Below are positions 46,187 to 56,182 of a stretch of DNA of 64,000 bases, piece by piece. Below the pieces are notes generated by a model. That model was not told the origin of the DNA. It was given only the letters and a program-made list of their open reading frames with translations, and ran no database searches. The position numbers and the translations under genes were made by a program. Each line of letters begins with the position of its first letter. The first letter of the stretch is position 1. The stretch is from Streptomyces sp. SCUT-3 (GTDB lineage Bacteria > Actinomycetota > Actinomycetes > Streptomycetales > Streptomycetaceae). The stretch spans positions 1,530,001 through 1,594,000 of the forward strand of contig NZ_CP046907.1 in NCBI RefSeq assembly GCF_014083985.1, in the 5' to 3' direction.

Positions 46187-46960
46187 ATGGATTACTGCCC
46201 AGCGTGCCAACGGCACCTCAACGGCGCCTACTCCTGCGCCGGTTGCGGTACACCGGCCCAGGCACTCCCGGCGTCGTCGCCCCCTCTCCGGGAGGACTTC
46301 GGCCCCGCCGACCCCCACGGCTCCGCAGACCTCCACGGGCCCGCCGACCCGGTCGCTCCCGGCTCCCCCGGCGATCCGTCCGCCCTTCCCGGCCCGGCCT
46401 CCGCCGACGGCCCGGCGGAGGCCGCCCTTCCCGGCCGCCGGGCCCGGCGGGTCCGTGCGGCGCGGCGCTCCCGTCGTGCCCGGAAGCGCCGGGTGCGCGT
46501 CCTGGCGGCCGTCCCCGTGGCCCTGGTGATCGTGCTGGTGGGCTGGAAGGCGGCGGAGCTGCCCGTGCCCGGCGGGATCGTGAACGACTCCGTCCCCGAG
46601 GACTCCTCCTCCGCGCCCCCCGGCGGGACGGAGGGCCCCGGCCCGCTCCCGGCCACCACGCCGGGCGTCCTGCCCGGCTCCTCCGGCTCGGCGGACCCGT
46701 CGGCCTCCGCGTCCCCGTCGGCGTCCGCCGGAGAGAGCGAGGAGCCCTCGCCGTCCGCCTCCGCGGACCCTTCGCAGTCCCCGTCCGCGCCGGAGGAGGA
46801 GTCCCCCGCCCCCGCGCCGGAGGAGCCGGGCACCCCGGGGGGAACGGAGGCCCCCTCCTCCCCCGGCGCCCCGGAACCGCCGCCGGGCCCGGACCCCGGG
46901 GAGCCGTCCTCCCCCGCCCCCTCCCCCACCTGCTCCCGGTTCCTGTGGTGGTGCGCCTGA
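46187..46960 (+). CDS. Zinc-ribbon single-TM protein with Ser/Pro-rich external region
   Basis: A 257-residue protein. A zinc-ribbon opens the sequence (MDYCPACQRHL and YSCAGCG, two CxxC pairs, residues 4-22). A linker and a very basic stretch follow ([18 protein letters not shown]), then one transmembrane helix (about residues 106-122). A long Pro/Ser/Glu/Gly-rich outer region ends CSRFLWWCA. The basic-inside rule places the zinc ribbon in the cytoplasm. Proteins of this design are common in Streptomyces, function unknown. Leaderless start is likely (CATAAT 10 bp upstream). Confidence 0.82.
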   Translation: MDYCPACQRHLNGAYSCAGCGTPAQALPASSPPLREDFGPADPHGSADLHGPADPVAPGSPGDPSALPGPASADGPAEAALPGRRARRVRAARRSRRARKRRVRVLAAVPVALVIVLVGWKAAELPVPGGIVNDSVPEDSSSAPPGGTEGPGPLPATTPGVLPGSSGSADPSASASPSASAGESEEPSPSASADPSQSPSAPEEESPAPAPEEPGTPGGTEAPSSPGAPEPPPGPDPGEPSSPAPSPTCSRFLWWCA

Positions 46961-47083
46961 CCCCGGGCGGAACGGTCCGCGTGACGGCCCGCGGAACGGC
47001 CCATGGGGCGGCGAAGCAGGCAGGCGTCCCGAGCGGGTGTCCCGAGCGTGCGTCCCGGGACGGCCCCGTCCCGGGCCGCACGA

Positions 47084-47127
47084 CGGGCCCGCCCCGCGGC
47101 ACCTCACGGTGCCGCGGGGCGGGCCCG
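47084..47127. terminator. Perfect 20-bp stem between convergent genes
   Basis: Arms 47084-47103 and 47108-47127 with loop TCAC, between the zinc-ribbon gene and the convergent proS end. A second smaller palindrome (CCCGGGACGG-CCCCGTCCCGGG type) lies just before it near 47054-47075. Confidence 0.85.
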
Positions 47128-47182
47128 CGACCTCTCCGCCGCACCGCCCGGGCCCGTGACCGGGCCGGGGTGCGAGGGGGCG

Positions 47183-48889
47183 TCAGTTGCGCACGGCGGC
47201 GGCAAGCCTGGCGATGGCCTCCTCGGCGGTCAGCTCCTCGCGCTCGCCGGTGCAGCGGTCCTTCAGCTCCACGACGCCCTCGCCGACGCGCCGGCCGGCG
47301 ACCAGGATGTTCGGCACTCCGATCAGCTCGGCATCGGTGAACTTCACGCCCGGGGAGACCCCGGCCCGGTCGTCCACCAGCACCCGCACGCCCGCGGCCT
47401 GCAGCTTCTCCGACAGCTCCAGCGCGAACTCGGTCTGGGCGGCCTTCCCCGCGGCGACCACGTGCACGTCGGCCGGGGCGATCTCCCGCGGCCAGCACAG
47501 GCCGCTGTCGTCGTGGGTCTGCTCGGCGAGCGCGGCCACCGCCCGGGAGACGCCGATGCCGTAGGAGCCCATGGTGACGCGGACCGGCTTGCCGTTCTGT
47601 CCGAGCACGTCGAGCTCGAAGGCGTCGGTGTACTTGCGGCCCAGCTGGAAGATGTGGCCGATCTCGATGGCGCGGTCGATCTGCAGGCCGGCGCCGCACT
47701 TCGGGCACGGGTCGCCGGGCAGGACGGTGGCGACGTCCAGGTACTCGTCGACCCGGAAGTCACGGCCGCAGACCACGTTGCGGGCGTGGGTGTCGGCCTT
47801 GTTGGCGCCGGTGATCCAGGCGGTGCCGGCCGCGACGCGCGGGTCGGCCAGGTAGCGGAAGGCCTTGCCCGCCATGCCCTGCGGGCCGACGTAGCCGCGC
47901 ACCAGGTCGGGGCGGTCGGCGAAGTCCTCGGCCGTCACCATCTCGACCTCGGCCGGGGCCAGGGCCTCGGCGAGCTTGCCCATGTCCACCTCGCGGTCGC
48001 CGGGCACGCCGACCGCGACGATCTCGCCGTCCACCTTGACCAGGAGGTTCTTCAGCGTGGCGGAGGCGGGGACGCCCAGGTGCTCGGCGAGGGCCTCGAT
48101 GGTGGGGGTGTCGGGGGTGTCGATCTCCTCCGCCGGCGGGTGCTCGGTGCTCTCCGGCTCCCCGACGACGGCGGTGACGGCCTCGGTGTTGGCCGCGTAG
48201 TCGCACGCGGGGCAGTCCACGAAGGTGTCCTCGCCGGCCGCCGCGGGAGCCAGGAACTCCTCGGACTGCGAGCCGCCCATGGCGCCGGAGACGGCGGAGA
48301 CGACGCGGTAGTCGAAGCCGAGCCGCTCGAAGATCCTGACGTAGGCCTCGCGGTGCAGGCGGTACGCCTCGGCGAGCCCCTCGTCGGTGGTGTCGAAGGA
48401 GTAGGAGTCCTTCATCTGGAACTCGCGGCCGCGCAGCACGCCGGAGCGCGGGCGGGCCTCGTCCCGGTACTTGGTCTGGATCTGGTAGAGGATCACCGGC
48501 AGGTCCTTGTAGGACGAGACCTGGTCCTTGACCAGCTGGGTGAAGATCTCCTCGTGCGTCGGGCCGAGGACGTAGTCGGTGCCCTTGCGGTCCTTGAGCG
48601 TGAACAGCAGGTCGCCGTACTCGTCGGCGCGGCCGGTGGCGTCGTAGGGCTCGCGCGGCAGCAGCGCCGGCAGCAGCACCTCCTGGCCGCCGATGGCGTC
48701 CATCTCCTCGCGGACCACGCGGGAGACGTTCTCCAGGACGCGCTTGCCGAGCGGGAGCCAGGTCCACACTCCGGCGGAGGAGCGGCGGACGTATCCGGCG
48801 CGTACGAGCAGTTTGTGGCTCGCGGTCTCTGCGTCGGCCGGATCGTCGCGCAGTGTCTTGAGGAGCAGTCGGGACATGCGCAGGACCAT
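47183..48889 (-). CDS. proS: Prolyl-tRNA synthetase, bacterial type
   Basis: Charges tRNA-Pro. The 568-residue protein has the class II motifs: motif 1 near residue 45-75, motif 2 with [23 protein letters not shown] (shown in part), and motif 3 [17 protein letters not shown]. The editing domain typical of bacterial ProRS is inserted between motifs 2 and 3 (about residues 225-405). ATG at 48889 ([13 protein letters not shown]) has AGGAGA six bases upstream; the ATG at 48877 is the other option. Confidence 0.96.
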   Translation of the reverse strand: MVLRMSRLLLKTLRDDPADAETASHKLLVRAGYVRRSSAGVWTWLPLGKRVLENVSRVVREEMDAIGGQEVLLPALLPREPYDATGRADEYGDLLFTLKDRKGTDYVLGPTHEEIFTQLVKDQVSSYKDLPVILYQIQTKYRDEARPRSGVLRGREFQMKDSYSFDTTDEGLAEAYRLHREAYVRIFERLGFDYRVVSAVSGAMGGSQSEEFLAPAAAGEDTFVDCPACDYAANTEAVTAVVGEPESTEHPPAEEIDTPDTPTIEALAEHLGVPASATLKNLLVKVDGEIVAVGVPGDREVDMGKLAEALAPAEVEMVTAEDFADRPDLVRGYVGPQGMAGKAFRYLADPRVAAGTAWITGANKADTHARNVVCGRDFRVDEYLDVATVLPGDPCPKCGAGLQIDRAIEIGHIFQLGRKYTDAFELDVLGQNGKPVRVTMGSYGIGVSRAVAALAEQTHDDSGLCWPREIAPADVHVVAAGKAAQTEFALELSEKLQAAGVRVLVDDRAGVSPGVKFTDAELIGVPNILVAGRRVGEGVVELKDRCTGEREELTAEEAIARLAAAVRN

Positions 48890-48957
48890 GGTGCGTCTCC
48901 TGGGAACGAGGCGGAATCCTTGGAGGATATCCGCCCCGCCCCGCCGGGCCGAAACCG

Positions 48958-49503
48958 TTACCGCAGCAGGGGCAGCACGGCGCCCATGACCGCGTACGGC
49001 CGCGGGGCGCCGGGGAAGTGCACGGGCCGGGCCAGGTCGGCGTAGCCGAGGGAGCGGTACAGGTGCCGGGCGGGGGTGTCGGCGTCGATCGCGGAGAGCA
49101 GGCTGCGCGGCTGCCCGCTCTCGTCGGTGAGCCGGGTGATCAGGGCGCGGCCGAGGCCCCGCCCCTGGTAGGCGGGGAGGACGTGCAGTTCGGTGACGGC
49201 GAAGGAGTCGTCGAGCCAGTCGTCGTGCCCGGTGCGGCGCAGGTACGGCTCGACGACGGTGGACCACCACTGGGTGCGGTCGTTCGGCATCCCGTACCCG
49301 AAGCCGACCAGCGTGCCGCCGGGGGTCTGGACGCCGAGGGCCCGGGCCCCGGGGCACCGGGCGTGGCCCAGCACGATCCGGCGGCGCACGGCGATCTCGT
49401 CGTCGTCGAGGCCGAAGGCGAGGGCCTGCACGGCGAGGGCCTCGTCCACCCGTGCGGCGAGGTCGATGGGCCCGATCACCAGGTCGTCCATGGCCGGGGA
49501 CAC
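48958..49503 (-). CDS. GNAT family N-acetyltransferase
   Basis: A 181-residue acetyl-CoA-dependent acetyltransferase. The CoA-binding motif A is clear, [21 protein letters not shown], with QxxGxG-type loop QGRGLG. Motif B follows in [16 protein letters not shown] at 49503 or ATG at 49491 ([11 protein letters not shown]) could be the start; neither has a strong ribosome-binding site. It lies upstream of proS by 68 bp. Substrate unknown. Confidence 0.88.
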   Translation of the reverse strand: MSPAMDDLVIGPIDLAARVDEALAVQALAFGLDDDEIAVRRRIVLGHARCPGARALGVQTPGGTLVGFGYGMPNDRTQWWSTVVEPYLRRTGHDDWLDDSFAVTELHVLPAYQGRGLGRALITRLTDESGQPRSLLSAIDADTPARHLYRSLGYADLARPVHFPGAPRPYAVMGAVLPLLR

Positions 49504-49528
49504 TACCCCAGGACGGGGGTGCGGGGCG

Positions 49529-50374
49529 TCAGAACAGCACGCTCATGAAGGTGCCGGTCTCGGTGAGGCCGACCCTGCGGTAGGCGGCGCGGGCGGGCAG
49601 GTTGTAGTCGTTGACGTAGAGGCTGGCGACGGGCGCCACCTCCCGCAGGGCGTAGTGCAGGACGGCGGCCATGCCGGTCTCGGACAGGCCCCGGCCGCGG
49701 TGTTCGGGGGCGACCCAGACGCCCTGGATCTGGCAGGCGTACTCGGTGACCGCGCCGATCTCCGCCTTGAAGACCACCTCGCCGTCGTCGATCCTGGCGA
49801 ACGCCCGCCCCGTGGTCACGAGTTCGGCCACCCGGGCCTGGTAGAGCAGCCCGCCGTCACCGGCCGTCGGGGACACGCCGACCTCCTCGGTGAACATGGC
49901 GACGCAGGCCGGCATCAGCAGGTCCAGCTCGTCCCTGCGCACCCTGCGCACCCGCGGGTCGGGGGGGACGTCGGCCGGCAGGGAGGAGGTCTCCATCATC
50001 GGCTGGTTGGCGCGGACCTCGCGCGCCGGGCCCCAGTCGGGCTCGAGCAGCGACCACAACCGCGCCGTCGGCCCGGCGGGGCCGACGATCGAGGAGCAGC
50101 GGCGGCCGGCCCTGCGGGCCCGTTCGGCGAAGGCGCGGACGGCCTCGGGGCCGGCGCAGATCGGCACCAGGTTCGCCCCGGCGTAGCACATCGACTGCAG
50201 GCGGCCTCCGGCGTACCAGCCCCACATCTCACCGCCCAGGCGCCACGGGTCGAGCCCGGCGACGCGCACCCGGGAGGCGACGAAGGCGTTGGCGACGGGT
50301 TCGCGGCGCAGGACCGCGAGGGCGTCGTCGAGGTCCGCGGGTTCCAGGACTCTGGTGGTGGTTGTAGTCAACAC
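49529..50374 (-). CDS. GNAT family N-acetyltransferase, two-domain type
   Basis: A 281-residue protein with an N-terminal DUF4081-like domain (LDPWRLGGEMWGWYAGG, YAGANLVPI) and a C-terminal GNAT domain with QIQGVWVAPEHRGRGLSETGMAAVLHYAL. The loop RGRGLS binds acetyl-CoA. GTG at 50374 (VLTTTTTRVLEP) with GAGG nine bases upstream is chosen; the longer frame is unsupported. It is 277 bp downstream of ispG and 25 bp upstream of the other acetyltransferase gene, so the two may be cotranscribed. Substrate unknown. Confidence 0.9.
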   Translation of the reverse strand: MLTTTTTRVLEPADLDDALAVLRREPVANAFVASRVRVAGLDPWRLGGEMWGWYAGGRLQSMCYAGANLVPICAGPEAVRAFAERARRAGRRCSSIVGPAGPTARLWSLLEPDWGPAREVRANQPMMETSSLPADVPPDPRVRRVRRDELDLLMPACVAMFTEEVGVSPTAGDGGLLYQARVAELVTTGRAFARIDDGEVVFKAEIGAVTEYACQIQGVWVAPEHRGRGLSETGMAAVLHYALREVAPVASLYVNDYNLPARAAYRRVGLTETGTFMSVLF

Positions 50375-50613
50375 GTGTCGAAGCCTCACCGTGCGGGCCG
50401 CAAGCGGCTGAGTCTTCCGGCACTGTACCCCGCGACCGGGCACGTCAGCCCGCCCCGTTTCCGATGTGCCGCCATGCCCGTACCCCTCTCCCCCGGCACG
50501 CGGCCGGGTCGGGCACGGGGGCGGGGGCGGGGCGGGGGCGGGGGCGGACGCGCTGCGGCGCCGCAGTGTCCTCGGGCACGGGACCGGACCCGGGGCCGGC
50601 CCCGGGGCCGGGT

Positions 50614-50635
50614 GCCGGTGCCCGCAGGCACCGGC
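50614..50635 (-). terminator. Hairpin after ispG
   Basis: Perfect 9-bp arms (50614-50622, 50627-50635) with loop CGCA, 16 bp after the ispG stop, within a longer GC-rich stretch. Confidence 0.6.
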
Positions 50636-50651
50636 CGCGGCCCGGCGGTGC

Positions 50652-51806
50652 TCAGTAGGCGGCGACCTCGGGCTCGCCGGAGACGACGCCGTCCTTCTCC
50701 ATCTGCTCGGCGATCTTGAGCGCTTCCTCGATCAGCGTCTCGACGATCTTCGACTCCGGCACGGTCTTGATGACCTCGCCCTTGACGAAGATCTGGCCCT
50801 TGCCGTTGCCGGAGGCGACGCCGAGGTCGGCCTCGCGGGCCTCTCCCGGGCCGTTGACGACGCAGCCCATGACGGCCACCCGCAGCGGCACGGTCATGCC
50901 CTCCAGGCCCGCGGTGACCTGGTCGGCGAGCTTGTAGACGTCCACCTGGGCGCGGCCGCAGGACGGGCAGGAGACGATCTCCAGGCGGCGCTGCCGCAGG
51001 TTGAGCGCCTCCAGGATCTGGATGCCGACCTTGATCTCCTCGACGGGCGGGGCCGACAGCGAGACGCGGATGGTGTCGCCGATGCCCTCGGCCAGCAGCG
51101 CCCCGAAGGCCACTGCGGACTTGATGGTGCCCTGGAAGGCGGGGCCGGCCTCGGTGACGCCCAGGTGCAGCGGGTAGTCGCACTGCTGGGCGAGCTGGCG
51201 GTAGGCGTTGACCATCACGACCGGGTCGTTGTGCTTGACCGAGATCTTGATGTCGCGGAAGCCGTGCTCCTCGAAGAGCGAGCACTCCCACAGCGCGGAC
51301 TCCACCAGCGCCTCGGGGGTGGCCTTGCCGTACTTGGCCAGCAGACGCTTGTCCAGGGAGCCGGCGTTGACGCCGATGCGGATCGGGACGCCGGCGTCGG
51401 AGGCGGCCCTGGCGATCTCCTTGACCTTGTCGTCGAACTGGCGGATGTTGCCGGGGTTGACCCGCACCGCCGCGCAGCCCGCGTCGATCGCGGCGAAGAC
51501 GTACTTGGGCTGGAAGTGGATGTCGGCGATGACCGGGATCTGCGACTTCTTCGCGATGATCGGCAGCGCGTCCGCGTCGTCCTGCGAGGGGCAGGCCACG
51601 CGCACGATCTGGCAGCCGGAGGCGGTCAGCTCGGCGATCTGCTGCAGTGTGGCGCCGATGTCCGCGGTGACCGTCGTCGTCATCGACTGCACCGACACCG
51701 GTGCGTCGCCGCCCACCGAAACCGACCCGACCCGGATCTGGCGGCTCTTGCGGCGTTCGGCGAGCTTGGTCGGAACGGAAGGCATCCCGAGCGAAATCGC
51801 GGTCAT
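50652..51806 (-). CDS. ispG: 4-hydroxy-3-methylbut-2-enyl-diphosphate synthase
   Basis: Iron-sulfur enzyme of the MEP isoprenoid pathway. The 384-residue protein has the TIM-barrel part ([21 protein letters not shown]) and the [4Fe-4S]-binding cysteines in [10 protein letters not shown] and [17 protein letters not shown] at 51806 follows GGGGAT upstream. The gene is 170 bp downstream of rseP and dxr, so two pathway enzymes flank the protease in one direction. Confidence 0.96.
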   Translation of the reverse strand: MTAISLGMPSVPTKLAERRKSRQIRVGSVSVGGDAPVSVQSMTTTVTADIGATLQQIAELTASGCQIVRVACPSQDDADALPIIAKKSQIPVIADIHFQPKYVFAAIDAGCAAVRVNPGNIRQFDDKVKEIARAASDAGVPIRIGVNAGSLDKRLLAKYGKATPEALVESALWECSLFEEHGFRDIKISVKHNDPVVMVNAYRQLAQQCDYPLHLGVTEAGPAFQGTIKSAVAFGALLAEGIGDTIRVSLSAPPVEEIKVGIQILEALNLRQRRLEIVSCPSCGRAQVDVYKLADQVTAGLEGMTVPLRVAVMGCVVNGPGEAREADLGVASGNGKGQIFVKGEVIKTVPESKIVETLIEEALKIAEQMEKDGVVSGEPEVAAY

Positions 51807-51976
51807 CTGGTGTGCATCCCCATGGTGTGGATCGTGGCCCCGGCGGACGGGCCTGCCGGCCTTCGAGACTACGGCACTTCCCGCACCGGGAGCACACGCG
51901 GCCGTCCGGCGCGGGCGGACCGGGGCGGACCGCCCGCGCCGAATGTCCTCCGCGGTCCGCCGCCGCGGGCGGGCCG

Positions 51977-53287
51977 CTAGCTCAGGGTCACGGGGTTCAC
52001 CACGTCCGCGACCAGCACGAGCAGGGTGAAGCAGACGAAGACCCCGGCGACCACGTAGGCGACCGGCATCAGCTTGGCGACGTCGAAGGGGCCCGGATCC
52101 GGACGGCGGAAAACCTTCGCCACCGCGCGGCGCAGCGACTCCCACAGGGCTCCCGCGATGTGCCCACCGTCCAGGGGGAGCAGGGGCAGCATGTTGAACA
52201 GGAAGAGGGAGAGGTTGAAGCCCGCCACCAGCATCAGCATGGTCGCGACCCGCTGCCCGGCGGGGACGTCGAGGGTGAAGACCTCTCCGCCGACCCTGGC
52301 GGCCCCCACCACGCCCATCGGCGAGTCGGGCTCGCGCTCGGCCCCGTTGAACGCGGCGTTCCACAGGTCGGGGACCTTCGAGGGCAGCGCTATCAGCGAC
52401 TCGACCCCGGAGCTGATCATGTCGCCCATGCGGTCCACGGACTGCCCGAAGGACTGCTGGACGATGCCGGACGCGGGGGTGAAGCCCAGGAAGCCGGCCG
52501 TGACGTACTCGCCCTCGACGTAGTTGCCCCTCCCGTCCACCTTGCCGACCTGGTTCTTTATCAGGTCGGCCCTGAGGACGAGGTTCTCGCCGTCGCGGAC
52601 GACGCCGATGGTGGCCGGGCCGACCGTGTCCCGGATGCTGCTCTGCAGCGTCGCCCAGTCCTGCACGGGGCGGCCGTTGAACGCCACGATCCGGTCGCCG
52701 GGCCGCAGCCCGGCCGCCTTGGCCGGGGAGTCCGGGGCGCCCTTCGGGCAGGTGTCGCCCTTCTTCAGCGCCTCGGCCTGCGAGATCACGCAGTCCGAGA
52801 CCGAACCGACGGTGGTGGTCTGGGTGTTGATGCCGAAGCCCATCAGCACGCCGAGGAAGACCACCACGGCGAGGACCAGGTTCATGAAGGGGCCGGCGAA
52901 CATCACGACCACGCGCTTCCAGGGCTTGCGCGTGTAGAAGAGCCGGTTCTCGTCGCCGGGCTGCAGTTCCTCGAAGGCCGCCGAGCGGGCGTCCTCGATC
53001 ATCCCGCGCCAGGGGGAGGTGGACCGGGCCTCGATCCTGCCGTCGTCGCCGGGCGGGAACATCCCGATCATGCGGATGTAGCCGCCCAGCGGGAGCGCCT
53101 TGACGCCGTACTCGGTCTCGCCGCGGCGGCGCGACCAGATCGTGGGGCCGAAGCCCACCATGTACTGCGGCACCCGGATGCCGAACATCTTGGCCGTCGA
53201 CAGGTGGCCCAGCTCGTGCCAGGCGATCGAGAAGAGCAGGCCGAGCACGAAGACGACTATGCCCAGGACTGTCATCACTGCTGTCAT
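51977..53287 (-). CDS. rseP: Site-2 membrane zinc protease, RseP type
   Basis: Intramembrane M50 protease that releases membrane-held regulators such as anti-sigma factors. The 436-residue protein has the zinc motif HELGH at residues 24-28 within the first helix. Then come a second transmembrane helix ([22 protein letters not shown]), a PDZ domain ([19 protein letters not shown]) and the third zinc ligand in [14 protein letters not shown] last helix ends the protein. ATG overlaps the dxr stop by four bases. The next gene to the other side of dxr is a SigK/RskA pair, a possible target. Confidence 0.95.
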   Translation of the reverse strand: MTAVMTVLGIVVFVLGLLFSIAWHELGHLSTAKMFGIRVPQYMVGFGPTIWSRRRGETEYGVKALPLGGYIRMIGMFPPGDDGRIEARSTSPWRGMIEDARSAAFEELQPGDENRLFYTRKPWKRVVVMFAGPFMNLVLAVVVFLGVLMGFGINTQTTTVGSVSDCVISQAEALKKGDTCPKGAPDSPAKAAGLRPGDRIVAFNGRPVQDWATLQSSIRDTVGPATIGVVRDGENLVLRADLIKNQVGKVDGRGNYVEGEYVTAGFLGFTPASGIVQQSFGQSVDRMGDMISSGVESLIALPSKVPDLWNAAFNGAEREPDSPMGVVGAARVGGEVFTLDVPAGQRVATMLMLVAGFNLSLFLFNMLPLLPLDGGHIAGALWESLRRAVAKVFRRPDPGPFDVAKLMPVAYVVAGVFVCFTLLVLVADVVNPVTLS

Positions 53288-54561
53288 GCGCGCGCTCCGC
53301 TCGTCCTCGCCCCCGCCGTGCCCGCCGCCGCGGCCACCAGCTCCCGGGCCCGGGCCCGGGCCCACGTCTCCGCCTCGAGGACGTCCTCCACCGTGAGGGC
53401 GGTTCCGCCCGCGGGACGGCCGTGCTCGGCGACCACCTCGGCGACGGTGTCGACGATACCCAGGAACGGCAGCGTCCCGGCGAGGAACGCGTCCACGCAC
53501 TCCTCGTTGGCCGCGTTGAAGACGGCCGGCGCCGTGCCGCCGAGGCCGCCGACGTGGCGGGCGAGCCCCACCGCGGGGAAGGCCTCGTCGTCCAGCGGGA
53601 AGAACTCCCACGTCGCGGCCTTGGTCCAGTCGCAGGCGGGCGCCGCGTCGGGCACCCGTTCGGGCCAGCCGAGCCCCAGCGAGATCGGGCCGCGCATGTC
53701 CGGCGGGCCGACCTGGGCGAGGGTGGAGCCGTCGGTGAACTCCACCATGGAGTGCACGGCCGACTGGGGGTGCACCACCACCTCGATCCGCTCGAAGGGG
53801 ATGTCGTAGAGCAGGTGCGCCTCGATCACCTCCAGGCCCTTGTTGACCAGGGTCGCGCTGTTGACCGTGATCACCGGGCCCATGGCCCAGGTGGGGTGGG
53901 CGAGGGCCTGCTCGCGGGTGACCGAGGCCAGCTCGGCGCGGCTGCGCCCGCGGAACGGCCCGCCGCTGGCGGTGACCACCAGCTTGCGCACCTCGGCGCG
54001 GGTGCCGCCCATCAGCGCCTGGAACAGCGCGGAGTGCTCCGAGTCGACGGGCACGATCTGGCCCGGCTTGGCGAGGGCCCGCACCAGCGGGCCGCCGACG
54101 ATCAGGGACTCCTTGTTGGCCAGGACCAGGACCCGGCCGGCCTCGAGCGCGGCGAGGGTCGGGCGCAGGCCGATGGAGCCGGTGATGCCGTTGAGCACCG
54201 AGTGGCACGGCAGCGACGCCAGCTCGGTGGCGGCGTCCGGGCCGGCGAGCACCTCGGGGGGCGCGTCGGCCCCGTACTGCGCGGCGAGCGCCTCCCGCAG
54301 CGCGGGGACGGCGCGTTCGTCGGCGACCGCCACGGTGCGCACGCCCAGGCTGCGCGCCTGCTCGGCCAGCAGGGCCGGGCGCCCGCCCGCGGCGGACAGG
54401 GCCACGACCCGGAAACGGCCGGGGTTGCGGAGCACCACGTCGACGGCCTGGGTGCCGATCGATCCGGTGGATCCGAGGATCACGATGTCCCGGGGGCCGT
54501 CCTTCGGGGCGGCCGTACTGCTCGGGTAAGTCAGGTGCGGGTCGGCGAGGCTGTCCGTCAT
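53284..54561 (-). CDS. dxr: 1-deoxy-D-xylulose-5-phosphate reductoisomerase
   Basis: Second enzyme of the MEP pathway. The 425-residue protein has the NADPH-binding [14 protein letters not shown], the substrate site [17 protein letters not shown] and the conserved [17 protein letters not shown] and [16 protein letters not shown] at 54561 ([11 protein letters not shown]) is preceded by a G-run right next to it, so the ribosome-binding site is unclear, but the frame is certain. Divergent from sigK across 161 bp. Confidence 0.96.
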   Translation of the reverse strand: MTDSLADPHLTYPSSTAAPKDGPRDIVILGSTGSIGTQAVDVVLRNPGRFRVVALSAAGGRPALLAEQARSLGVRTVAVADERAVPALREALAAQYGADAPPEVLAGPDAATELASLPCHSVLNGITGSIGLRPTLAALEAGRVLVLANKESLIVGGPLVRALAKPGQIVPVDSEHSALFQALMGGTRAEVRKLVVTASGGPFRGRSRAELASVTREQALAHPTWAMGPVITVNSATLVNKGLEVIEAHLLYDIPFERIEVVVHPQSAVHSMVEFTDGSTLAQVGPPDMRGPISLGLGWPERVPDAAPACDWTKAATWEFFPLDDEAFPAVGLARHVGGLGGTAPAVFNAANEECVDAFLAGTLPFLGIVDTVAEVVAEHGRPAGGTALTVEDVLEAETWARARARELVAAAAGTAGARTSGARA

Positions 54562-54676
54562 CCCCCCATTGTGTCGGCTCCACGGCGCCGGTCCGACACC
54601 CCCCGCTCCGTCCCGGCGGCACCTGCCCGCCGGGACGGCCCCGCGCACACCTGTACGGTCGCGTTCCGCTCCTCGA

Positions 54677-54704
54677 CCAATCCGCCCGGGATCCGGCGAC
54701 GAAC
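54677..54704 (+). promoter_or_regulatory. Possible ECF-type promoter of the sigK-rskA pair
   Basis: CCAATCC at 54677-54683 and CGACGAAC at 54697-54704 are arranged like -35 and -10 elements of an ECF promoter, with 13 bp between the core elements as marked. Autoregulation by the SigK-like factor is usual for this family and is inferred here. Confidence 0.4.
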
Positions 54705-54722
54705 AGGGACGAGGAGATCACT

Positions 54723-55325
54723 GTGTCGGAGGTGTGCATGCGTGCGGTGGCCCGCAGCGAGGATCCCGCGGCCCCGGCCCCCGGGGCCCTGGAGACGATG
54801 CTGGTGCGGGTGGCCCGCGGCGACCAGGAGGCGTTCGAGAGCCTCTACACGGTCGTGGCGGGCCCCGTGCTGGGACTGGTGCGCAGGGTGCTGCGCGATC
54901 CGGCGCAGTCGGAGGAGGTGGCACAGGAGGTGCTGGTGGAGGTGTGGCGCACCGCGGCCCGGTTCGACCCTCGGCAGGGCGGCGCCATGGCCTGGGTGAT
55001 GACCATGGCCCACCGGCGCGCGGTGGACCGGGTGCGCTCCGCGCAGGCGTCCGCCGACCGCGAGCACCGGGCGGCGCTGCGGGACCGCACGCCGGAGTTC
55101 GACGAGGTGGCCGAGCAGGTGGAGCGCCGGCTGGAACGCGAGCAGGTCCGCCGCTGCATGGGCTCGCTCACCGAGCTGCAGCGCGAGTCGGTCGTGCTCG
55201 CCTACTACCGCGGCCGCACCTACCGGGAGACGGCGGACCTGCTCGGCGTGGCGCTGGGCACGGTGAAGACCCGGCTGCGGGACGGACTCATCCGCCTGCG
55301 CGACTGCCTGGGGGTGGCGGCATGA
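54723..55325 (+). CDS. sigK: ECF sigma factor, SigK-like
   Basis: A 200-residue extracytoplasmic-function sigma factor. Region 2 contains [33 protein letters not shown] and [13 protein letters not shown]. Region 4 contains [40 protein letters not shown] start with GAGGAG six to seven bases upstream. It overlaps the anti-sigma gene by four bases. The sigK/rskA order and sizes match the mycobacterial SigK-RskA type, in which a membrane anti-sigma holds the factor until site-2 cleavage. Confidence 0.92.
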   Translation: MSEVCMRAVARSEDPAAPAPGALETMLVRVARGDQEAFESLYTVVAGPVLGLVRRVLRDPAQSEEVAQEVLVEVWRTAARFDPRQGGAMAWVMTMAHRRAVDRVRSAQASADREHRAALRDRTPEFDEVAEQVERRLEREQVRRCMGSLTELQRESVVLAYYRGRTYRETADLLGVALGTVKTRLRDGLIRLRDCLGVAA

Positions 55326-56083
55326 CGGCGGCGGACCTGCACACGCTGACCGGCGCGTACGCGCTGGACGCGCTGGACGGGGCGGAGGCCGGGGCGTTCG
55401 AGCGCCACATGGCGGAGTGCGGGGTGTGCGCGCAGGAGGTGCGCGAACTGCGGGAGACCGCGGCGCGCCTGGCGCTCGGGGTCGCCCTGGTCCCGCCGCC
55501 CGCGATGCGGGAGCGGGTGATGGCCGCCGTCGCCGGGGTGCGGCAGCTGCCGCCGCTGGTCCCGGAGGCGGACGTCGTGCCGCTGCGCGGCCGGCGGCGC
55601 GGACGCGGCCGGCTGTCCTACCTGGCGGCCGCGGCCTGCCTGGTGATCGCGGTCGGCGCGGGGGGCTGGGCGGTGAACGCGCAGCGCGAGGCCGAGCGGG
55701 ACCGGGCCCGGCTGGAGAGCGTCCGGCAGGAGACCGCGATGCTGGTGGACCTGATGTCCGCGCCCGACACGACGATGCGCACGGCGCCGGTGTCCGGCGG
55801 CGGGGAGGCCACGGTGGTGACGTCGCGAGGGCTGAACCGGGCGGCGTTCCTCTACCACGACCTGCCCGAACTGCCCGACTCGCAGGTGTACCAGCTGTGG
55901 TACGACGAGGACGGCTCGATGAAGTCCGCCGGCCTGGTCGACGCCCCGGAGGGCGGCAGCGGGGCGATGCTGCTGGCCGGGGGCCCGCGCGGCACGGACG
56001 GGGTGGGCGTGACCGTGGAGCCCGCCGGCGGGTCGGCCGAGCCCTCCGGCGCCCCGGTGATGCTGGTGCCCTTCAAGGGCTGA
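55322..56083 (+). CDS. rskA: Anti-sigma factor, RskA-like
   Basis: A 253-residue single-pass membrane protein. The N-terminal anti-sigma domain carries a zinc-binding HxxxCxxC motif (RHMAECGVCAQEV). A transmembrane helix follows (about residues 101-120), and then a C-terminal RskA domain with FLYHDLPELPDSQVYQLWYDEDG. ATG overlaps the sigma stop. The RseP-type protease encoded nearby could release the sigma factor by cutting this protein; that is inference. A palindrome follows 28 bp after the stop. Confidence 0.93.
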   Translation: MTAADLHTLTGAYALDALDGAEAGAFERHMAECGVCAQEVRELRETAARLALGVALVPPPAMRERVMAAVAGVRQLPPLVPEADVVPLRGRRRGRGRLSYLAAAACLVIAVGAGGWAVNAQREAERDRARLESVRQETAMLVDLMSAPDTTMRTAPVSGGGEATVVTSRGLNRAAFLYHDLPELPDSQVYQLWYDEDGSMKSAGLVDAPEGGSGAMLLAGGPRGTDGVGVTVEPAGGSAEPSGAPVMLVPFKG

Positions 56084-56111
56084 GCCCGGCGGCCCCGGCG
56101 GCCCCGGCAGC

Positions 56112-56166
56112 CCGACGGCCCCGGCCCCGTCCCGCAGGAGGCGCGGGACGGGGCCGGGGCCGTCGG
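56112..56166. terminator. Long hairpin between rskA and the aldehyde dehydrogenase gene
   Basis: Arms 56112-56135 and 56143-56166 are perfectly complementary around seven bases. It lies between the convergent ends of rskA (56083) and the dehydrogenase (56183), so it serves both. Confidence 0.85.
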
Positions 56167-56182
56167 ACGGCGGTGCTGTCTC

